A DNA stretch of 25,063 bases from Flavobacterium psychrophilum. Lineage in GTDB: Bacteria > Bacteroidota > Bacteroidia > Flavobacteriales > Flavobacteriaceae. Position numbers and translations under genes: made by a program. The notes below the pieces were generated by a model that saw only the letters and a program-made list of their open reading frames with translations, searched no databases and was not told the origin of the DNA. Shown in pieces: positions 7,483-16,358 of this stretch (positions within the stretch are counted from its first letter, which is position 1; each line of letters opens with the position of its first letter). Location: NCBI GenBank assembly GCA_945890865.1, contig CAMDDB010000015.1, positions 1 through 25,063 on the forward strand. Reading direction: 5' to 3'.

Positions 7483-9258
7483 ATGAAGCAAAAAGTTGTC
7501 ATTTTACTGTTTCTCTTATCCTCATTTTGTGTTTTTGCACAAAACGAGCAACTTGCCTTTAACTATATTGATGCGGGTGAGTATGAAAAAGCGATAACTA
7601 TTTTAGAAGAACTTTACACAAAAAACAAGCAAGTCTACGCTGATAAATTATTGGATTGCTATCAACAATTGCAACACTATGACAAAGCATTAAAACTTAT
7701 TAATGAATTAAAAGTAAAATACAACAACCCCAAGCTTTTAGTGGATGAAGGCTATGTGTATCAGCTGCAAAAAAAACAAGTAGAAGCGGATCAAAAATAC
7801 GAAGAAGCCCTAACTGAAATAGACAAAAACGCAAACTATGCCTACAATCTTGGAAGTATATTTGAGCGAAAAGTTTTGCTTGAGTGGGCTTTAAAAGCCT
7901 ATGAAAGAGGACAAAAAGCAAATTCAAATCTAAATTTTGATTACCAAACGGCTCTGCTTCAAGGACAACTAGGAAAGTTGGATTTAATGTTGGAGAAGTT
8001 GCTCGATTATGGATATAAAAACCAAGAAAATACGCCTTTAGTTCAAAATCAATTGAGTCGTTTTTTAATGGACGATGCCGACGGTTCATTTGCCAAAGAA
8101 ATTAAAAAAGGCTTACTACTGAAAACACAACAATCTCAAGACGTGTATTGGAACCAATTTTTGAGTTGGTATTTTGTACAAAATAAAGAATACGGCAAAG
8201 CATTTGTGCAAGAAAAAGCGGCATACAAGCGCAATCCCGATAGTTTTTATACCATCGTAACCCTTGCCCGAATGGCAATGGAAGAAAAACAAAAAGAAGA
8301 GGCGAAGACTATCCTTTCTTTTGTGCTAGAAAATACACAAGATCAAGATTTACAACTTCAGGCCCATCACTTTTTGCTGACACTGGATATTGAAACAGCT
8401 TCAGCAAACGAATATGAAGCTCTCGATTTGAAGGCACAAGAATTGTTGAAAAAATATGGAATTACTCCGTTTTCATTGGACCTCCAACTGCTAACCGCAC
8501 ATTTTGAAGCTTTTTATTTAAAACAACCCGATCGCGCAAAAATCTTATTACAAAACACGCTTCAGCTCCCCTTAAATGCGCGTGACCAATCCAAAGTAAA
8601 AATGGAGTTGGGCGATATTATGGTGTATGATGAAAAATTCAATCAAGCGATATTGAATTATGCACAAGTAGAAGAAAATTTAAAAAATGATGTGTTGGCA
8701 CACGAAGCCAGTCTAAAATTAGCCAAAGCCAACTTCTATAAAAAAGATTTTGATTGGACATTGCAACAAGTGAAAGTCTTGAAACAATCACCCAGTTTAT
8801 TAATTGCCAATGATGCGGTAGAATTGTTTTTACTCATCCAGGACAATTCGGCAGAAGATAGTTTGCGTGTGGCTTTGCAGGCTTATGCCAAAGCTGATTT
8901 TCAGTTGTACCAAAAGAAAAATGAAGAAGCCCTACAGTCCTTTTTAACGATTTTAGAAAAGCACAAAGGCGAAAGCATTGAAGAAAGCACTATATTTAAA
9001 ATTGCTAGACTCTACGAAGAGAAAAAAGAGTATGCTACTGCATTGCGCTATTATCAAATTCTAATGGACCAACATAAAGATGGGATTTTTATCGATGAAG
9101 CCTTGTTTTTTTCGGCCGAAATGTATCGAAAATTTCTTTTCGACAACGAAAAAGCAAAAAATTTATATGAAAAAATGGTGCTCGAACACCCCGATAGCTT
9201 ATACTATCCCGAAAGTAGAAAACACTACCGAACGCTGCGTGGCGATACCACAATTTAG
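7483..9258 (+). CDS. Exported tetratricopeptide-repeat protein
   Basis: This is a 591-residue protein with a clear signal peptide (about residues 1-20, ending FCVFAQ) and repeated TPR-like helix pairs over nearly its whole length. Examples are AFNYIDAGEYEKAITILEEL near the N-terminus and EEKKEYATALRYYQIL near the C-terminus. It has no enzyme motif, membrane helix, lipobox or T9SS tail, so it is most likely a periplasmic scaffold. In my recollection a TPR protein often sits between serS and the DUF4286-rsmA pair in flavobacteria, but its function is not known to me. Its start lies just past the serS hairpin and no full TAnnTTTG promoter is visible, so its expression may rely on read-through. 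Fifty-one bases separate it from the next gene. Confidence 0.88.
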   Translation: MKQKVVILLFLLSSFCVFAQNEQLAFNYIDAGEYEKAITILEELYTKNKQVYADKLLDCYQQLQHYDKALKLINELKVKYNNPKLLVDEGYVYQLQKKQVEADQKYEEALTEIDKNANYAYNLGSIFERKVLLEWALKAYERGQKANSNLNFDYQTALLQGQLGKLDLMLEKLLDYGYKNQENTPLVQNQLSRFLMDDADGSFAKEIKKGLLLKTQQSQDVYWNQFLSWYFVQNKEYGKAFVQEKAAYKRNPDSFYTIVTLARMAMEEKQKEEAKTILSFVLENTQDQDLQLQAHHFLLTLDIETASANEYEALDLKAQELLKKYGITPFSLDLQLLTAHFEAFYLKQPDRAKILLQNTLQLPLNARDQSKVKMELGDIMVYDEKFNQAILNYAQVEENLKNDVLAHEASLKLAKANFYKKDFDWTLQQVKVLKQSPSLLIANDAVELFLLIQDNSAEDSLRVALQAYAKADFQLYQKKNEEALQSFLTILEKHKGESIEESTIFKIARLYEEKKEYATALRYYQILMDQHKDGIFIDEALFFSAEMYRKFLFDNEKAKNLYEKMVLEHPDSLYYPESRKHYRTLRGDTTI

Positions 9259-9309
9259 AAAAAAGAAACAAGAAAAAAGATATTTTAGTGAATCAACTTA
9301 ACAGAAATA

Positions 9310-9636
9310 ATGATTATATACAACGTAACGATTAACATAGACGAAAGCATTCACCACGATTGGTTAAAATGGATGCAGCACAAACACATAAATGAGGTTT
9401 TAGCCACCGGGTTATTTACGCAGGCAAAACTTATAAAAGTGTTAGTAGAAGAGGAAATGGGAGGGACTACTTATGCCGTTCAATATTATACCGATTCGAA
9501 ATCAAAATTAGACGATTATTACCAAAATCATGCCCCAAGATTGCGTCAAGAAGGCATGCAATTGTTTGGCGATAAAATGTTGGCATTTAGAACAGAATTG
9601 GAAGTAATGGAAGAATATTACAGCTTAGGAAATTAA
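9310..9636 (+). CDS. DUF4286 family small protein
   Basis: This is a 108-residue soluble protein with no signal peptide. It starts [13 protein letters not shown] and contains [22 protein letters not shown], which I recognise as DUF4286, a small ferredoxin-like-fold family common in Bacteroidota. The reaction or partner is unknown. Its stop is one base before the rsmA start, so the two are almost certainly translated from the same mRNA, and the pairing is common in flavobacteria as far as I recall. A link to ribosome maturation can be guessed only from this position. Confidence 0.88.
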   Translation: MIIYNVTINIDESIHHDWLKWMQHKHINEVLATGLFTQAKLIKVLVEEEMGGTTYAVQYYTDSKSKLDDYYQNHAPRLRQEGMQLFGDKMLAFRTELEVMEEYYSLGN

Positions 9637-9637
9637 T

Positions 9638-10417
9638 ATGGAAAAAGTAAGCGCAAAAAAACACTTAGGACAACATTTCTTAAAAGACGAAAGTATCGCT
9701 AAAGACATTGCCGATACGCTTTCACTTGAAGGCTATTCAAAAATTTTAGAAATTGGTCCAGGAATGGGTGTTTTAACCAAATATTTATTGGACAAAGCTA
9801 CGGAAACGTTTGTGATAGAAATCGACAAAGAATCGGTAGACTATTTGGGGAATCACTTTCCAAAATTAGACAATCATATCATTGCCAAAGATTTTTTAAA
9901 ATATGATTTAAATGAAGTATTCAACAAAGAACCCTTTGCTATCATTGGTAATTTCCCATACAATATTTCCACCCAAATTGTATTTAAAACGCTAGAAATG
10001 CGCGATCAAATTCCAGAATTTGCAGGCATGTTTCAGAAAGAAGTGGCGCAACGTATTTGTGAAAAAAAGGGGAGCAAAGTATACGGAATTTTATCGGTCC
10101 TAACCCAGGCTTTTTACGAAGCAGAGTATTTATTTACCGTTCCGCCTAGTGTGTTTAATCCGCCCCCAAAAGTTGATTCAGGGGTGCTGCGTTTGAGAAG
10201 AAAAACGAATTACTCGCTGCCCTGTGATGAAAAACTTTTCTTTAGAGTAGTTAAAACAGCGTTTCAACAACGAAGAAAAACATTGAGAAATAGTTTAAAA
10301 ACACTAAATTTGTCCGACATTTTGAGAGAAGACGTAGTTTTTAACATGCGCCCAGAACAACTTAATGTTGAACAATTTATAGCGTTGACCCAAAAAATAG
10401 AAGCCGATGGAATTTAA
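9638..10417 (+). CDS. rsmA: 16S rRNA dimethyladenosine transferase RsmA/KsgA
   Basis: RsmA methylates two adjacent adenines in helix 45 of 16S rRNA late in 30S assembly, using SAM. The 259 residues are normal for the family. Visible motifs are the N-terminal KKHLGQHFL (7-15), SAM-binding motif I EIGPGMG (38-44), the acidic EID at 61-63 that holds the SAM ribose, and the catalytic NFPY (105-108). The C-terminal region has [12 protein letters not shown] and the [12 protein letters not shown] helix, both typical. The gene starts one base after DUF4286 and its last 11 bases overlap mgtE, so it is part of a tight operon. Confidence 0.98.
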   Translation: MEKVSAKKHLGQHFLKDESIAKDIADTLSLEGYSKILEIGPGMGVLTKYLLDKATETFVIEIDKESVDYLGNHFPKLDNHIIAKDFLKYDLNEVFNKEPFAIIGNFPYNISTQIVFKTLEMRDQIPEFAGMFQKEVAQRICEKKGSKVYGILSVLTQAFYEAEYLFTVPPSVFNPPPKVDSGVLRLRRKTNYSLPCDEKLFFRVVKTAFQQRRKTLRNSLKTLNLSDILREDVVFNMRPEQLNVEQFIALTQKIEADGI

Positions 10418-11759
10418 AATCAGCAAGAATTTTTTTAAAGAACTTAAAAAATTCATTAAAAGCAAGAACAAAGTAGAGATAAATATTCTACTTAAAGATA
10501 TGCACCATGCTGATATTGCAGAAATTTTAGAAAAGCTTAATTTTAAAAATGCTATTTATCTCTTCAAGGTAGTAGATTCTGAAAAAACAGCAGAAGTACT
10601 ACTAGAACTGGATGAAGATTTAAGAGAGAAAATATTAAACCGCCTTTCTCCAAAAGAAATAGCCGAAGAACTTGACGAACTTGAAACCAACGATGCCGCA
10701 GATATTATTGCCGAGCTTCCGGAATCAAAAAAAACACAGGTAATTTCTGAAATTTTAGACGAAGAACACGCCAAAGATATTGTTGATTTATTGCGTTATC
10801 CAGAGAATACTGCTGGTGGACTGATGCATAAAGAACTAGTAAAAGTCAACGAAAATTGGAATGTGTTAAGTTGTATGAAAGAAATGCGAATTCAAGCCAA
10901 AAACATTTCAAGAGTATATTCCATTTATGTGGTCGATGACGAAGACCGATTGTTAGGAAGATTGTCATTGAAGGATTTATTGACAACAACTTCAAAAACT
11001 CCCATAAGCGAAGTTTATATTAAAAAATTAAACTCTGTTACTATCGAAACCGAAGATGTTGAGGTTGCTAGAATCATGCAAAAATATGATCTTGAAGCAA
11101 TTCCTGTCGTAGACGAATTGGGCTGTTTAGTAGGGCGCATTACCATTGATGATATTGTGGATGTAATCAAGGACGAAGCAAATGAAGATTACCAATTAGC
11201 TGCGGGTATCTCCCAAGACGTTGAGGCTGATGACAGTATTTTGGAACTTACAAAAGCACGATTGCCTTGGTTGGTTTTGGCATTATTTGGAGGATTTGTT
11301 TCGGTACATGTTTTGGGTATTTTTGAACCCATCATGAAAGTACATCCTGAGTTGTTTTTCTTTACCCCACTAATTGCGGCTATGGCCGGAAATGTAGGAG
11401 TCCAATCATCTGCAATTATTGTACAAGGTTTGGCCAATAATACCATTATTGGACCCATTATCGAACGCTTACTTAAAGAGCTTTCGTTGAGTTTGCTAAA
11501 CGGAATTATCCTATCGGTCATCTTATTAGCCGGAAGTTATTTCCTTTTGGGATACGAAATTCATGTAGGCTATACTGTTGCCATTGCCTTACTTACCGTA
11601 ATTATTATTGCTTCATTAATTGGAACTTTCATTCCCATTTTATTAAATAAAAATGGTGTGGATCCGGCATTAGCGACAGGTCCATTTATTACAACGAGTA
11701 ATGATATAATTGGAATCTTAACCTATTTTACAATTGCTAAAATAATTTTAGGAATTTAA
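10407..11759 (+). CDS. mgtE: MgtE-type magnesium transporter
   Basis: This inner-membrane Mg2+ channel/transporter has 450 residues. The cytoplasmic N domain covers about 20-130, two CBS domains follow at about 138-255, and the membrane region with five helices runs from about 285 to the end. [11 protein letters not shown] (327-337) and [15 protein letters not shown] (419-433) are family signatures, and D419 corresponds to the pore aspartate that binds Mg2+. In characterised homologues the cytoplasmic domains close the channel when Mg2+ is high. The ATG lies within the last 11 bases of rsmA in another frame, suggesting translational coupling. Linking Mg2+ uptake to ribosome maturation makes physiological sense, but that is inference. 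Confidence 0.97.
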   Translation: MEFKISKNFFKELKKFIKSKNKVEINILLKDMHHADIAEILEKLNFKNAIYLFKVVDSEKTAEVLLELDEDLREKILNRLSPKEIAEELDELETNDAADIIAELPESKKTQVISEILDEEHAKDIVDLLRYPENTAGGLMHKELVKVNENWNVLSCMKEMRIQAKNISRVYSIYVVDDEDRLLGRLSLKDLLTTTSKTPISEVYIKKLNSVTIETEDVEVARIMQKYDLEAIPVVDELGCLVGRITIDDIVDVIKDEANEDYQLAAGISQDVEADDSILELTKARLPWLVLALFGGFVSVHVLGIFEPIMKVHPELFFFTPLIAAMAGNVGVQSSAIIVQGLANNTIIGPIIERLLKELSLSLLNGIILSVILLAGSYFLLGYEIHVGYTVAIALLTVIIIASLIGTFIPILLNKNGVDPALATGPFITTSNDIIGILTYFTIAKIILGI

Positions 11760-11894
11760 ATACTCGCCTACATTTTTAGAGGAGAAATAATTGCAGTGCA
11801 AGAATCACTTTGTATATTTATTGGCCAGTAATTTATTGACCATGAGTGTGTTTTAAAAAAATTTCTTACTTTTAAAATCCTAAAAGCACCGTTT

Positions 11895-13271
11895 ATGAAA
11901 AAAACTTTACTTTATTATTTACTCATGTTGTCCTATTTGGGACAATCTCAAACCATTTCTTTACAATCGTTTGCAACCGGCTTTGCAAGTCCAGTTGAAA
12001 TAACAAATGCAGGTGATTCTAGATTGTTTGTGGTGCAAAAAGGAGGTTTAATTCGGATATTAAATGCAGATGGAACCGTTAATGCTAATCCGTTTTTAAA
12101 TTTATCAGCCTTAATTTCTACCAATGGTGAACGGGGCTTATTGGGCTTGGCATTTCATCCAAATTATGCCACTAATGGTTATTTCTTTGTGAATTATACG
12201 AATACAGCTGGAAATACCGTAATCGCAAAGTATTCTGTAAATTCAGCAAATCCAAATATGGCCAATACAACCGAAACGGTATTAATGACAATCACGCAAC
12301 CATTCTCTAACCATAACGGAGGTACCCTAAAATTTGGCCGTGATGGTTATTTATACATTGGTATGGGTGATGGAGGAAGTAGCGGCGACCCTGGAAACAG
12401 AGCGCAAAATATCAATGAAAATTTAGGTAAAATGCTGCGCATTGATGTCAATGCCACGGTAGCCCCATTTTATTCAAACCCCAGTTCAAATCCTTATGTT
12501 GGCGTCGCTGGAAATGATGAGATTTGGGCCATAGGATTAAGAAATCCATGGAAATTTTCATTCAATAGACTAAACGGTGATTTGTGGATTGCTGATGTGG
12601 GACAAGACGCTGTTGAAGAAATAAATAAAGTGGCGAGCCCATTACCTAATTCCGGAATTAATTTTGGCTGGAGATGTTATGAAGGCAATTCTAACTATAT
12701 TATTTCAGGTTGTGCCCCTTCTAGTGCAATGAGTTTTCCGTTTATTCAATATACTCGTTTTGGAGGAGCTTGCTCGGTAACAGGAGGATACTATTACACG
12801 GGTGCTGCCTATCCAAATTTTCAAAACAAATACTTTTTCACCGACTATTGTGACAACAAAATTAGAATGGTAGATAACGCTGGAGTTATTACAACAACTG
12901 CTTCCTTTTCGGGGAACAATTTTGTGACGTTTGGCGAAGATGTAAATGGTGAATTATATATTGCAGGAATTACTTCGGGAACCGTTTATAAAATAATTGA
13001 TTCCTCTTTAAGTGAATCAGATTTTGAAAATAATGGTTTTTCTCTTTATCCAAATCCAGCTAAAGGTTTCTTCGTTGTAAAAAGTGCTGAAGCTAATTTG
13101 GCAACCAAAATAGCCCTATTTGATATAACCGGGAAGTTAATTTTTTCAAAAGAATTAACGCCAAACACAGAAAACGTAATTGACACAAATTTGTTGGCTA
13201 AAGGAACTTACTTCGTTTCCGTAGAAACCACAAACGGAACAAATTATGACACAAGGGTAATTGTTGAGTAA
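11895..13271 (+). CDS. Secreted glucose/sorbosone dehydrogenase-like protein with T9SS sorting domain
   Basis: This 458-residue protein has a signal peptide (1-18, ending GQSQ), a six-bladed propeller of the soluble PQQ glucose dehydrogenase/HHIP-like family (about 20-367) and a type A T9SS sorting domain (383-458, starting SLYPNP). GERGLLGLAFHP (78-89) and NHNGG (139-143) are present, with H140 where soluble glucose dehydrogenase has its catalytic histidine. GLRNPWKF (214-221) carries the conserved arginine R216, and IADVGQD (232-238) is also typical. It probably oxidises a sugar or other alcohol at the cell surface with PQQ, but the substrate cannot be read from sequence. No PQQ biosynthesis gene is in the window, so the cofactor may be scavenged. 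Its stop codon directly adjoins that of the convergent aldo-keto reductase. Confidence 0.92.
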   Translation: MKKTLLYYLLMLSYLGQSQTISLQSFATGFASPVEITNAGDSRLFVVQKGGLIRILNADGTVNANPFLNLSALISTNGERGLLGLAFHPNYATNGYFFVNYTNTAGNTVIAKYSVNSANPNMANTTETVLMTITQPFSNHNGGTLKFGRDGYLYIGMGDGGSSGDPGNRAQNINENLGKMLRIDVNATVAPFYSNPSSNPYVGVAGNDEIWAIGLRNPWKFSFNRLNGDLWIADVGQDAVEEINKVASPLPNSGINFGWRCYEGNSNYIISGCAPSSAMSFPFIQYTRFGGACSVTGGYYYTGAAYPNFQNKYFFTDYCDNKIRMVDNAGVITTTASFSGNNFVTFGEDVNGELYIAGITSGTVYKIIDSSLSESDFENNGFSLYPNPAKGFFVVKSAEANLATKIALFDITGKLIFSKELTPNTENVIDTNLLAKGTYFVSVETTNGTNYDTRVIVE

Positions 13272-14312
13272 TTAAGGTGCCGGATTGGGAATCAATTCCT
13301 GAATTTTCTCAATTTCTGCGACAAGTTCATCTGATAAAACCGTTTCAAACGCACGAATGTTTTCTTGTAATTGCGCCATACTTGTCGCGCCAATAATTGT
13401 TGCCGAAACAAATTGTTGGCGGTGCACAAAAGCGATGGCCATTTCAGTTAACGTTAAACCATGGGCTTCGGCTAATGCTTTGTATAGGGTTGTCGCTTTA
13501 TAACAATTATCATTGGTATAGCGCGTAAAATTTCGAAACAAATCCAATCTGGAATTTTTTGCAATACCGTCCAAATGTTTGCCTGTTAGATACCCAAATC
13601 CTAATGGAGAGTAGGCCAATAATCCAACATTTTCACGCATACCTATTTCCGATAACCCTACTTCATACAACCGATTCAATAACGAAAAAGGATTTTGAAT
13701 GGTGGCTATTCTTGGCAATCCATGTTTTTCACTTTCCATTAAAAAACGCATCACTCCCCACGGATTTTCATTAGAAACTCCAATATGCTTGATTTTTCCC
13801 TCTTTAATTAATCCGTCAAAAACCGTCAATACCTCAAAAATATTGTCTTGCCATTTGGAATCTATTTCCTGAACGCCTCGCTTCTGAAACATGTTCATTA
13901 CGCGTTCGGGCCAATGCATTTGATACAAATCGATGTATTCGGTCTGTAAGTTTTTTAAACTCAATTCTACCGCCGCGTACAGGCTTTTTCTTGAAAAATC
14001 CAACGGCTGACGAATGTATTCCATGCCGCGATTGGGTCCCGAAATTTTAGTAGCTATCACTAATTTTTCCCGCTCCGAAGGGCCAATTTTTTGAATCCAA
14101 GTACCCATGAACCGCTCGGTACTCCCAAAAATTTGTGCATTGCCACCTATGGGATACATTTCGGCCGTATCTATAAAATTGATGCCGTTTTCAACCGCAA
14201 AATCCAGTTGCGAATGGGCTTCACTTTCGGTATTTTGATTTCCAAAAGTCATGGTTCCTAAGCAGATTTTACTGACTTCAAGTGTGGTATTGGGTAGTTT
14301 GGTATAGTTCAT
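13272..14312 (-). CDS. tas: Tas-type NADP(H)-dependent aldo-keto reductase
   Basis: This cytoplasmic TIM-barrel oxidoreductase has 346 residues. It resembles E. coli Tas along its full length, from LEVSKICLGTMTFGNQN near the start to a C-terminal NPAP. The catalytic tetrad is visible as D48 and Y53 in IDTAEMY, K89 in ATKIS and H133 in QMHW. The NADP-binding region includes GATSMAQLQENI near 314-325. The physiological substrate is unknown; E. coli Tas was found as a suppressor of tyrosine auxotrophy. A TACCTTTG promoter element lies 22 bp upstream of the ATG, so it is likely a single-gene unit. Its stop codon directly abuts that of the convergent dehydrogenase gene. Confidence 0.94.
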   Translation of the reverse strand: MNYTKLPNTTLEVSKICLGTMTFGNQNTESEAHSQLDFAVENGINFIDTAEMYPIGGNAQIFGSTERFMGTWIQKIGPSEREKLVIATKISGPNRGMEYIRQPLDFSRKSLYAAVELSLKNLQTEYIDLYQMHWPERVMNMFQKRGVQEIDSKWQDNIFEVLTVFDGLIKEGKIKHIGVSNENPWGVMRFLMESEKHGLPRIATIQNPFSLLNRLYEVGLSEIGMRENVGLLAYSPLGFGYLTGKHLDGIAKNSRLDLFRNFTRYTNDNCYKATTLYKALAEAHGLTLTEMAIAFVHRQQFVSATIIGATSMAQLQENIRAFETVLSDELVAEIEKIQELIPNPAP

Positions 14313-14334
14313 TTCAGCATTTAAAAGTATTGTC

Positions 14335-14342
14335 CAAAGGTA
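14335..14342 (-). promoter_or_regulatory. -7 element upstream of the aldo-keto reductase gene
   Basis: The minus strand reads TACCTTTG, an exact TAnnTTTG match, 22 bp before the ATG. It lies just downstream of the ompA-type terminator. A TTG occurs 12 bp upstream, too close for a standard -33 element. Confidence 0.48.
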
Positions 14343-14357
14343 CTACGTTTCATTCAA

Positions 14358-14395
14358 AGAAAAAGGCTTGAATCTACTACTCAAGCCTTTTTTTT
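14358..14395 (-). terminator. Intrinsic terminator after the OmpA-type lipoprotein gene
   Basis: AAAAGGCTTGA (14361-14371) pairs perfectly with TCAAGCCTTTT (14381-14391) around a 9-nt loop. The flanking A and T tracts let it work in either direction. On the minus strand it lies 18 bp past the lipoprotein stop codon. Confidence 0.85.
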
Positions 14396-14412
14396 ACATC
14401 TTTTATGAAATG

Positions 14413-15378
14413 TTAAAGGGCGTTCAACATTTTAGAAATCTCATCTAATTTAGGCGTTAAGATGATTTCGATTCGTCTATTTTTTGCTTTCCCTTCAGCT
14501 GTTTCATTGGACAATAAAGGTGCAAATTCTCCACGACCTGCAGCCGTTAAGTTTTCTTTCTTCACTTTGGCATTTGCCGATAAAATAGTTACAATTGCGG
14601 TAGCTCTTTTGGTTGATAAATCCCAGTTGTTTTCAACGCCACCACCAATTGTTCCGGTAATTTTATCGTTATCGGTATGTCCTTCAATTAATACCGAAAT
14701 GTCGGGATTATCACCCAATACTTTTCCTACTAAATCAACTGCTTTTTTACCTTCAGCACCGACTGTCCAACTACCCGATTCAAATAACAATTTGTTTTCC
14801 ATAGAAACATATACTTTACCGTCTTTTTCGGTTACGGTTAAGCCTTTCCCTTCAAATGCTTTCAACGATTTGGTCAATGTTTCTTTTAGCTTTTTCATAA
14901 CAGCATCTTTATCGGCCATCATTTTTTCTAATTCGGCTAAACGAGTTGAAGAGGCTTCTAAATCTTTTTTCAATTTCGTTAAACGATCTTGTTCTGCCGT
15001 AAGCACTTTTTGTTTGGCTTCTAATTCGGCCAATAACTGACGGTTTTTATTGATATTAGCTTCTAAAGCTTCGTTGCTGTCTTTTTCTAAAGCGGCATAA
15101 GAGGCTCTTAAATTGTCCAAACTTTTCTTCGTTGCCGCATAATCTGAAGCCAATTGGTCGCGCTCCGATTTCGTTTTATCCAATTCAGTTTGTAAATTGG
15201 CTTTGTCCAATTCCAATTGGTTTTTACTCGTTTTTAATGCGCCGTTTTCATCCGATAAAGCGTTATGTTCTTTTTTTAAATCGGCATATTTATTTTCTAA
15301 ATCTTGATAGATTTTTTTAGAAACACATGAAGTAGTTAAACTTAAAACTACGCACGCAAGGGCAATTTTTCTAATCAT
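14413..15378 (-). CDS. OmpA-type peptidoglycan-binding lipoprotein with long coiled coil
   Basis: This is a 321-residue envelope protein. The N-terminus MIRKIALACVVLSLTTSC is a lipoprotein signal, with lipidation expected at C18. Residues ~22-185 form a long Lys/Glu-rich coiled coil. Residues ~190-313 are an OmpA C-terminal domain, with NKLLFESGS, IEGHTDND, the WDLSTKRATAI helix and the KNRRIEIIL strand, and should bind peptidoglycan non-covalently. It probably tethers the outer membrane to the cell wall across a coiled-coil spacer. It starts 24 bp after the exonuclease III gene on the same strand with no terminator between, so the two are probably co-transcribed. A hairpin terminator follows. 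Confidence 0.92.
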   Translation of the reverse strand: MIRKIALACVVLSLTTSCVSKKIYQDLENKYADLKKEHNALSDENGALKTSKNQLELDKANLQTELDKTKSERDQLASDYAATKKSLDNLRASYAALEKDSNEALEANINKNRQLLAELEAKQKVLTAEQDRLTKLKKDLEASSTRLAELEKMMADKDAVMKKLKETLTKSLKAFEGKGLTVTEKDGKVYVSMENKLLFESGSWTVGAEGKKAVDLVGKVLGDNPDISVLIEGHTDNDKITGTIGGGVENNWDLSTKRATAIVTILSANAKVKKENLTAAGRGEFAPLLSNETAEGKAKNRRIEIILTPKLDEISKMLNAL

Positions 15379-15402
15379 TACTTTCTTATTTTTTATTTAT
15401 TA

Positions 15403-16164
15403 TTAAATTATTTCTACAAAAACCGGACAATGATCTGAATGTTTTGCTTCGGGCAAAAGTAAAGCCCTTTGAATATTATTTTTCAATGACTGGTTTGCTA
15501 AGCAATAATCAATCCGCCATCCTTTGTTATTATTTCGAGCATTGGCTCTGTAACTCCACCAACTGTAGTGGTCGGGTTCTTTGTTCAAATGACGAAACGT
15601 GTCCACAAATCCACTTTTTATAAACCCATCTAGCCAGGCGCGTTCTTCAGGTAAAAAGCCCGAAATTTTTGCATTGCGAATCGGATCATGAATATCGATG
15701 GCTTCGTGACAGATGTTATAATCACCACAGATAACCAAATTTGGAATTTCTTTAGTAAGCGCATTGATGTAATTTTGAAAATCATCCATATACATAAACT
15801 TATGCTGCAGTCTATCAATATTCGTACCAGAAGGCAAATACAAACTCATGACCGAAAGGTCTTCAAAATCGAGGCGCAAATTGCGTCCTTCAAAATCCAT
15901 GTGGGAAATACCGGTACCAAAAACAACATTTTTGGGAGCGATCTTAGACAATATTGCCACACCGCTGTATCCTTTTTTTTCTGCCGGAAAATAATATTGG
16001 TAAGGATATCCTGCCGCCTCAATCTCAATTTTAGGAATTTGATCTTCGGTAGCCTTGATTTCTTGCAAACAAATAACGTCGGGATTGGCGTGTTGCAGCC
16101 ATTCTAAAAAACCTTTAGTGATGGCAGCTCGAATTCCGTTGACGTTGTAAGAAATGATTTTCAT
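15403..16164 (-). CDS. xth: Exodeoxyribonuclease III (AP endonuclease)
   Basis: This DNA-repair enzyme cuts the backbone at abasic sites and trims 3' ends. The 253-residue sequence is a complete endonuclease/exonuclease/phosphatase fold. Conserved residues are N7 (SYNVNGIRA), E35 (LQEIK, metal ligand), D148 and N150 (CGDYNICH), the SWWSYR strand (201-206), D219 (WRIDY), and D244 with catalytic H245 (KHSDHCP). The length matches the ExoIII family. It is the first gene of a probable two-gene unit with the downstream OmpA-type lipoprotein; I see no functional link. It is divergent from the acyltransferase gene, and a TACTTTTG element lies 20 bp upstream. Confidence 0.97.
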   Translation of the reverse strand: MKIISYNVNGIRAAITKGFLEWLQHANPDVICLQEIKATEDQIPKIEIEAAGYPYQYYFPAEKKGYSGVAILSKIAPKNVVFGTGISHMDFEGRNLRLDFEDLSVMSLYLPSGTNIDRLQHKFMYMDDFQNYINALTKEIPNLVICGDYNICHEAIDIHDPIRNAKISGFLPEERAWLDGFIKSGFVDTFRHLNKEPDHYSWWSYRANARNNNKGWRIDYCLANQSLKNNIQRALLLPEAKHSDHCPVFVEII

Positions 16165-16184
16165 GTACTTGAGTAGCTTTCGAC

Positions 16185-16192
16185 CAAAAGTA
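16185..16192 (-). promoter_or_regulatory. -7 element upstream of xth
   Basis: The minus strand reads TACTTTTG, an exact TAnnTTTG match, 20 bp upstream of the xth ATG, in the divergent spacer with the acyltransferase gene. No -33 TTG is seen. Confidence 0.48.
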
Positions 16193-16230
16193 ATAAAAAG
16201 GATTCTAATAATAAAGATTACCGGCTACGA

Positions 16231-16265
16231 TTTTTCAAAAGAAAATTTGGCTTTTGGTTGAAAAA
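16231..16265. repeat. Inverted repeat in the xth/acyltransferase divergent spacer
   Basis: TTTTTCAA (16231-16238) and TTGAAAAA (16258-16265) are perfect complements, with a partly self-complementary AAG...CTTTT between them. It lies between two outward-facing promoters, so it could be an operator or a structural element. The evidence is only the symmetry. Confidence 0.3.
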
Positions 16266-16325
16266 ATATCACAAATTTATGGATATAAATATAATTTCTA
16301 TAGGGGATCTATTCGATAGAATTGT

Positions 16326-16333
16326 TATCTTTG
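16326..16333 (+). promoter_or_regulatory. -7 element upstream of the two-domain acyltransferase
   Basis: TATCTTTG matches TAnnTTTG exactly, 25 bp upstream of the ATG at 16359. No TTG lies at the expected -33 distance. Confidence 0.52.
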
Positions 16334-16358
16334 TTTCTTGCCAAAAAAACAAAATTAA

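Noticed and set aside
14462..15040. A 192-codon open frame on the plus strand within the OmpA-type lipoprotein gene
   Set aside because: It is antisense to a well-supported coding region and its product is a low-complexity Ser/Phe-rich shadow of the coiled-coil codons, with no family match.
15688..16107. A 139-codon open frame antisense to exonuclease III
   Set aside because: The opposite strand has every catalytic motif of ExoIII; this frame has no recognisable domain or start context.
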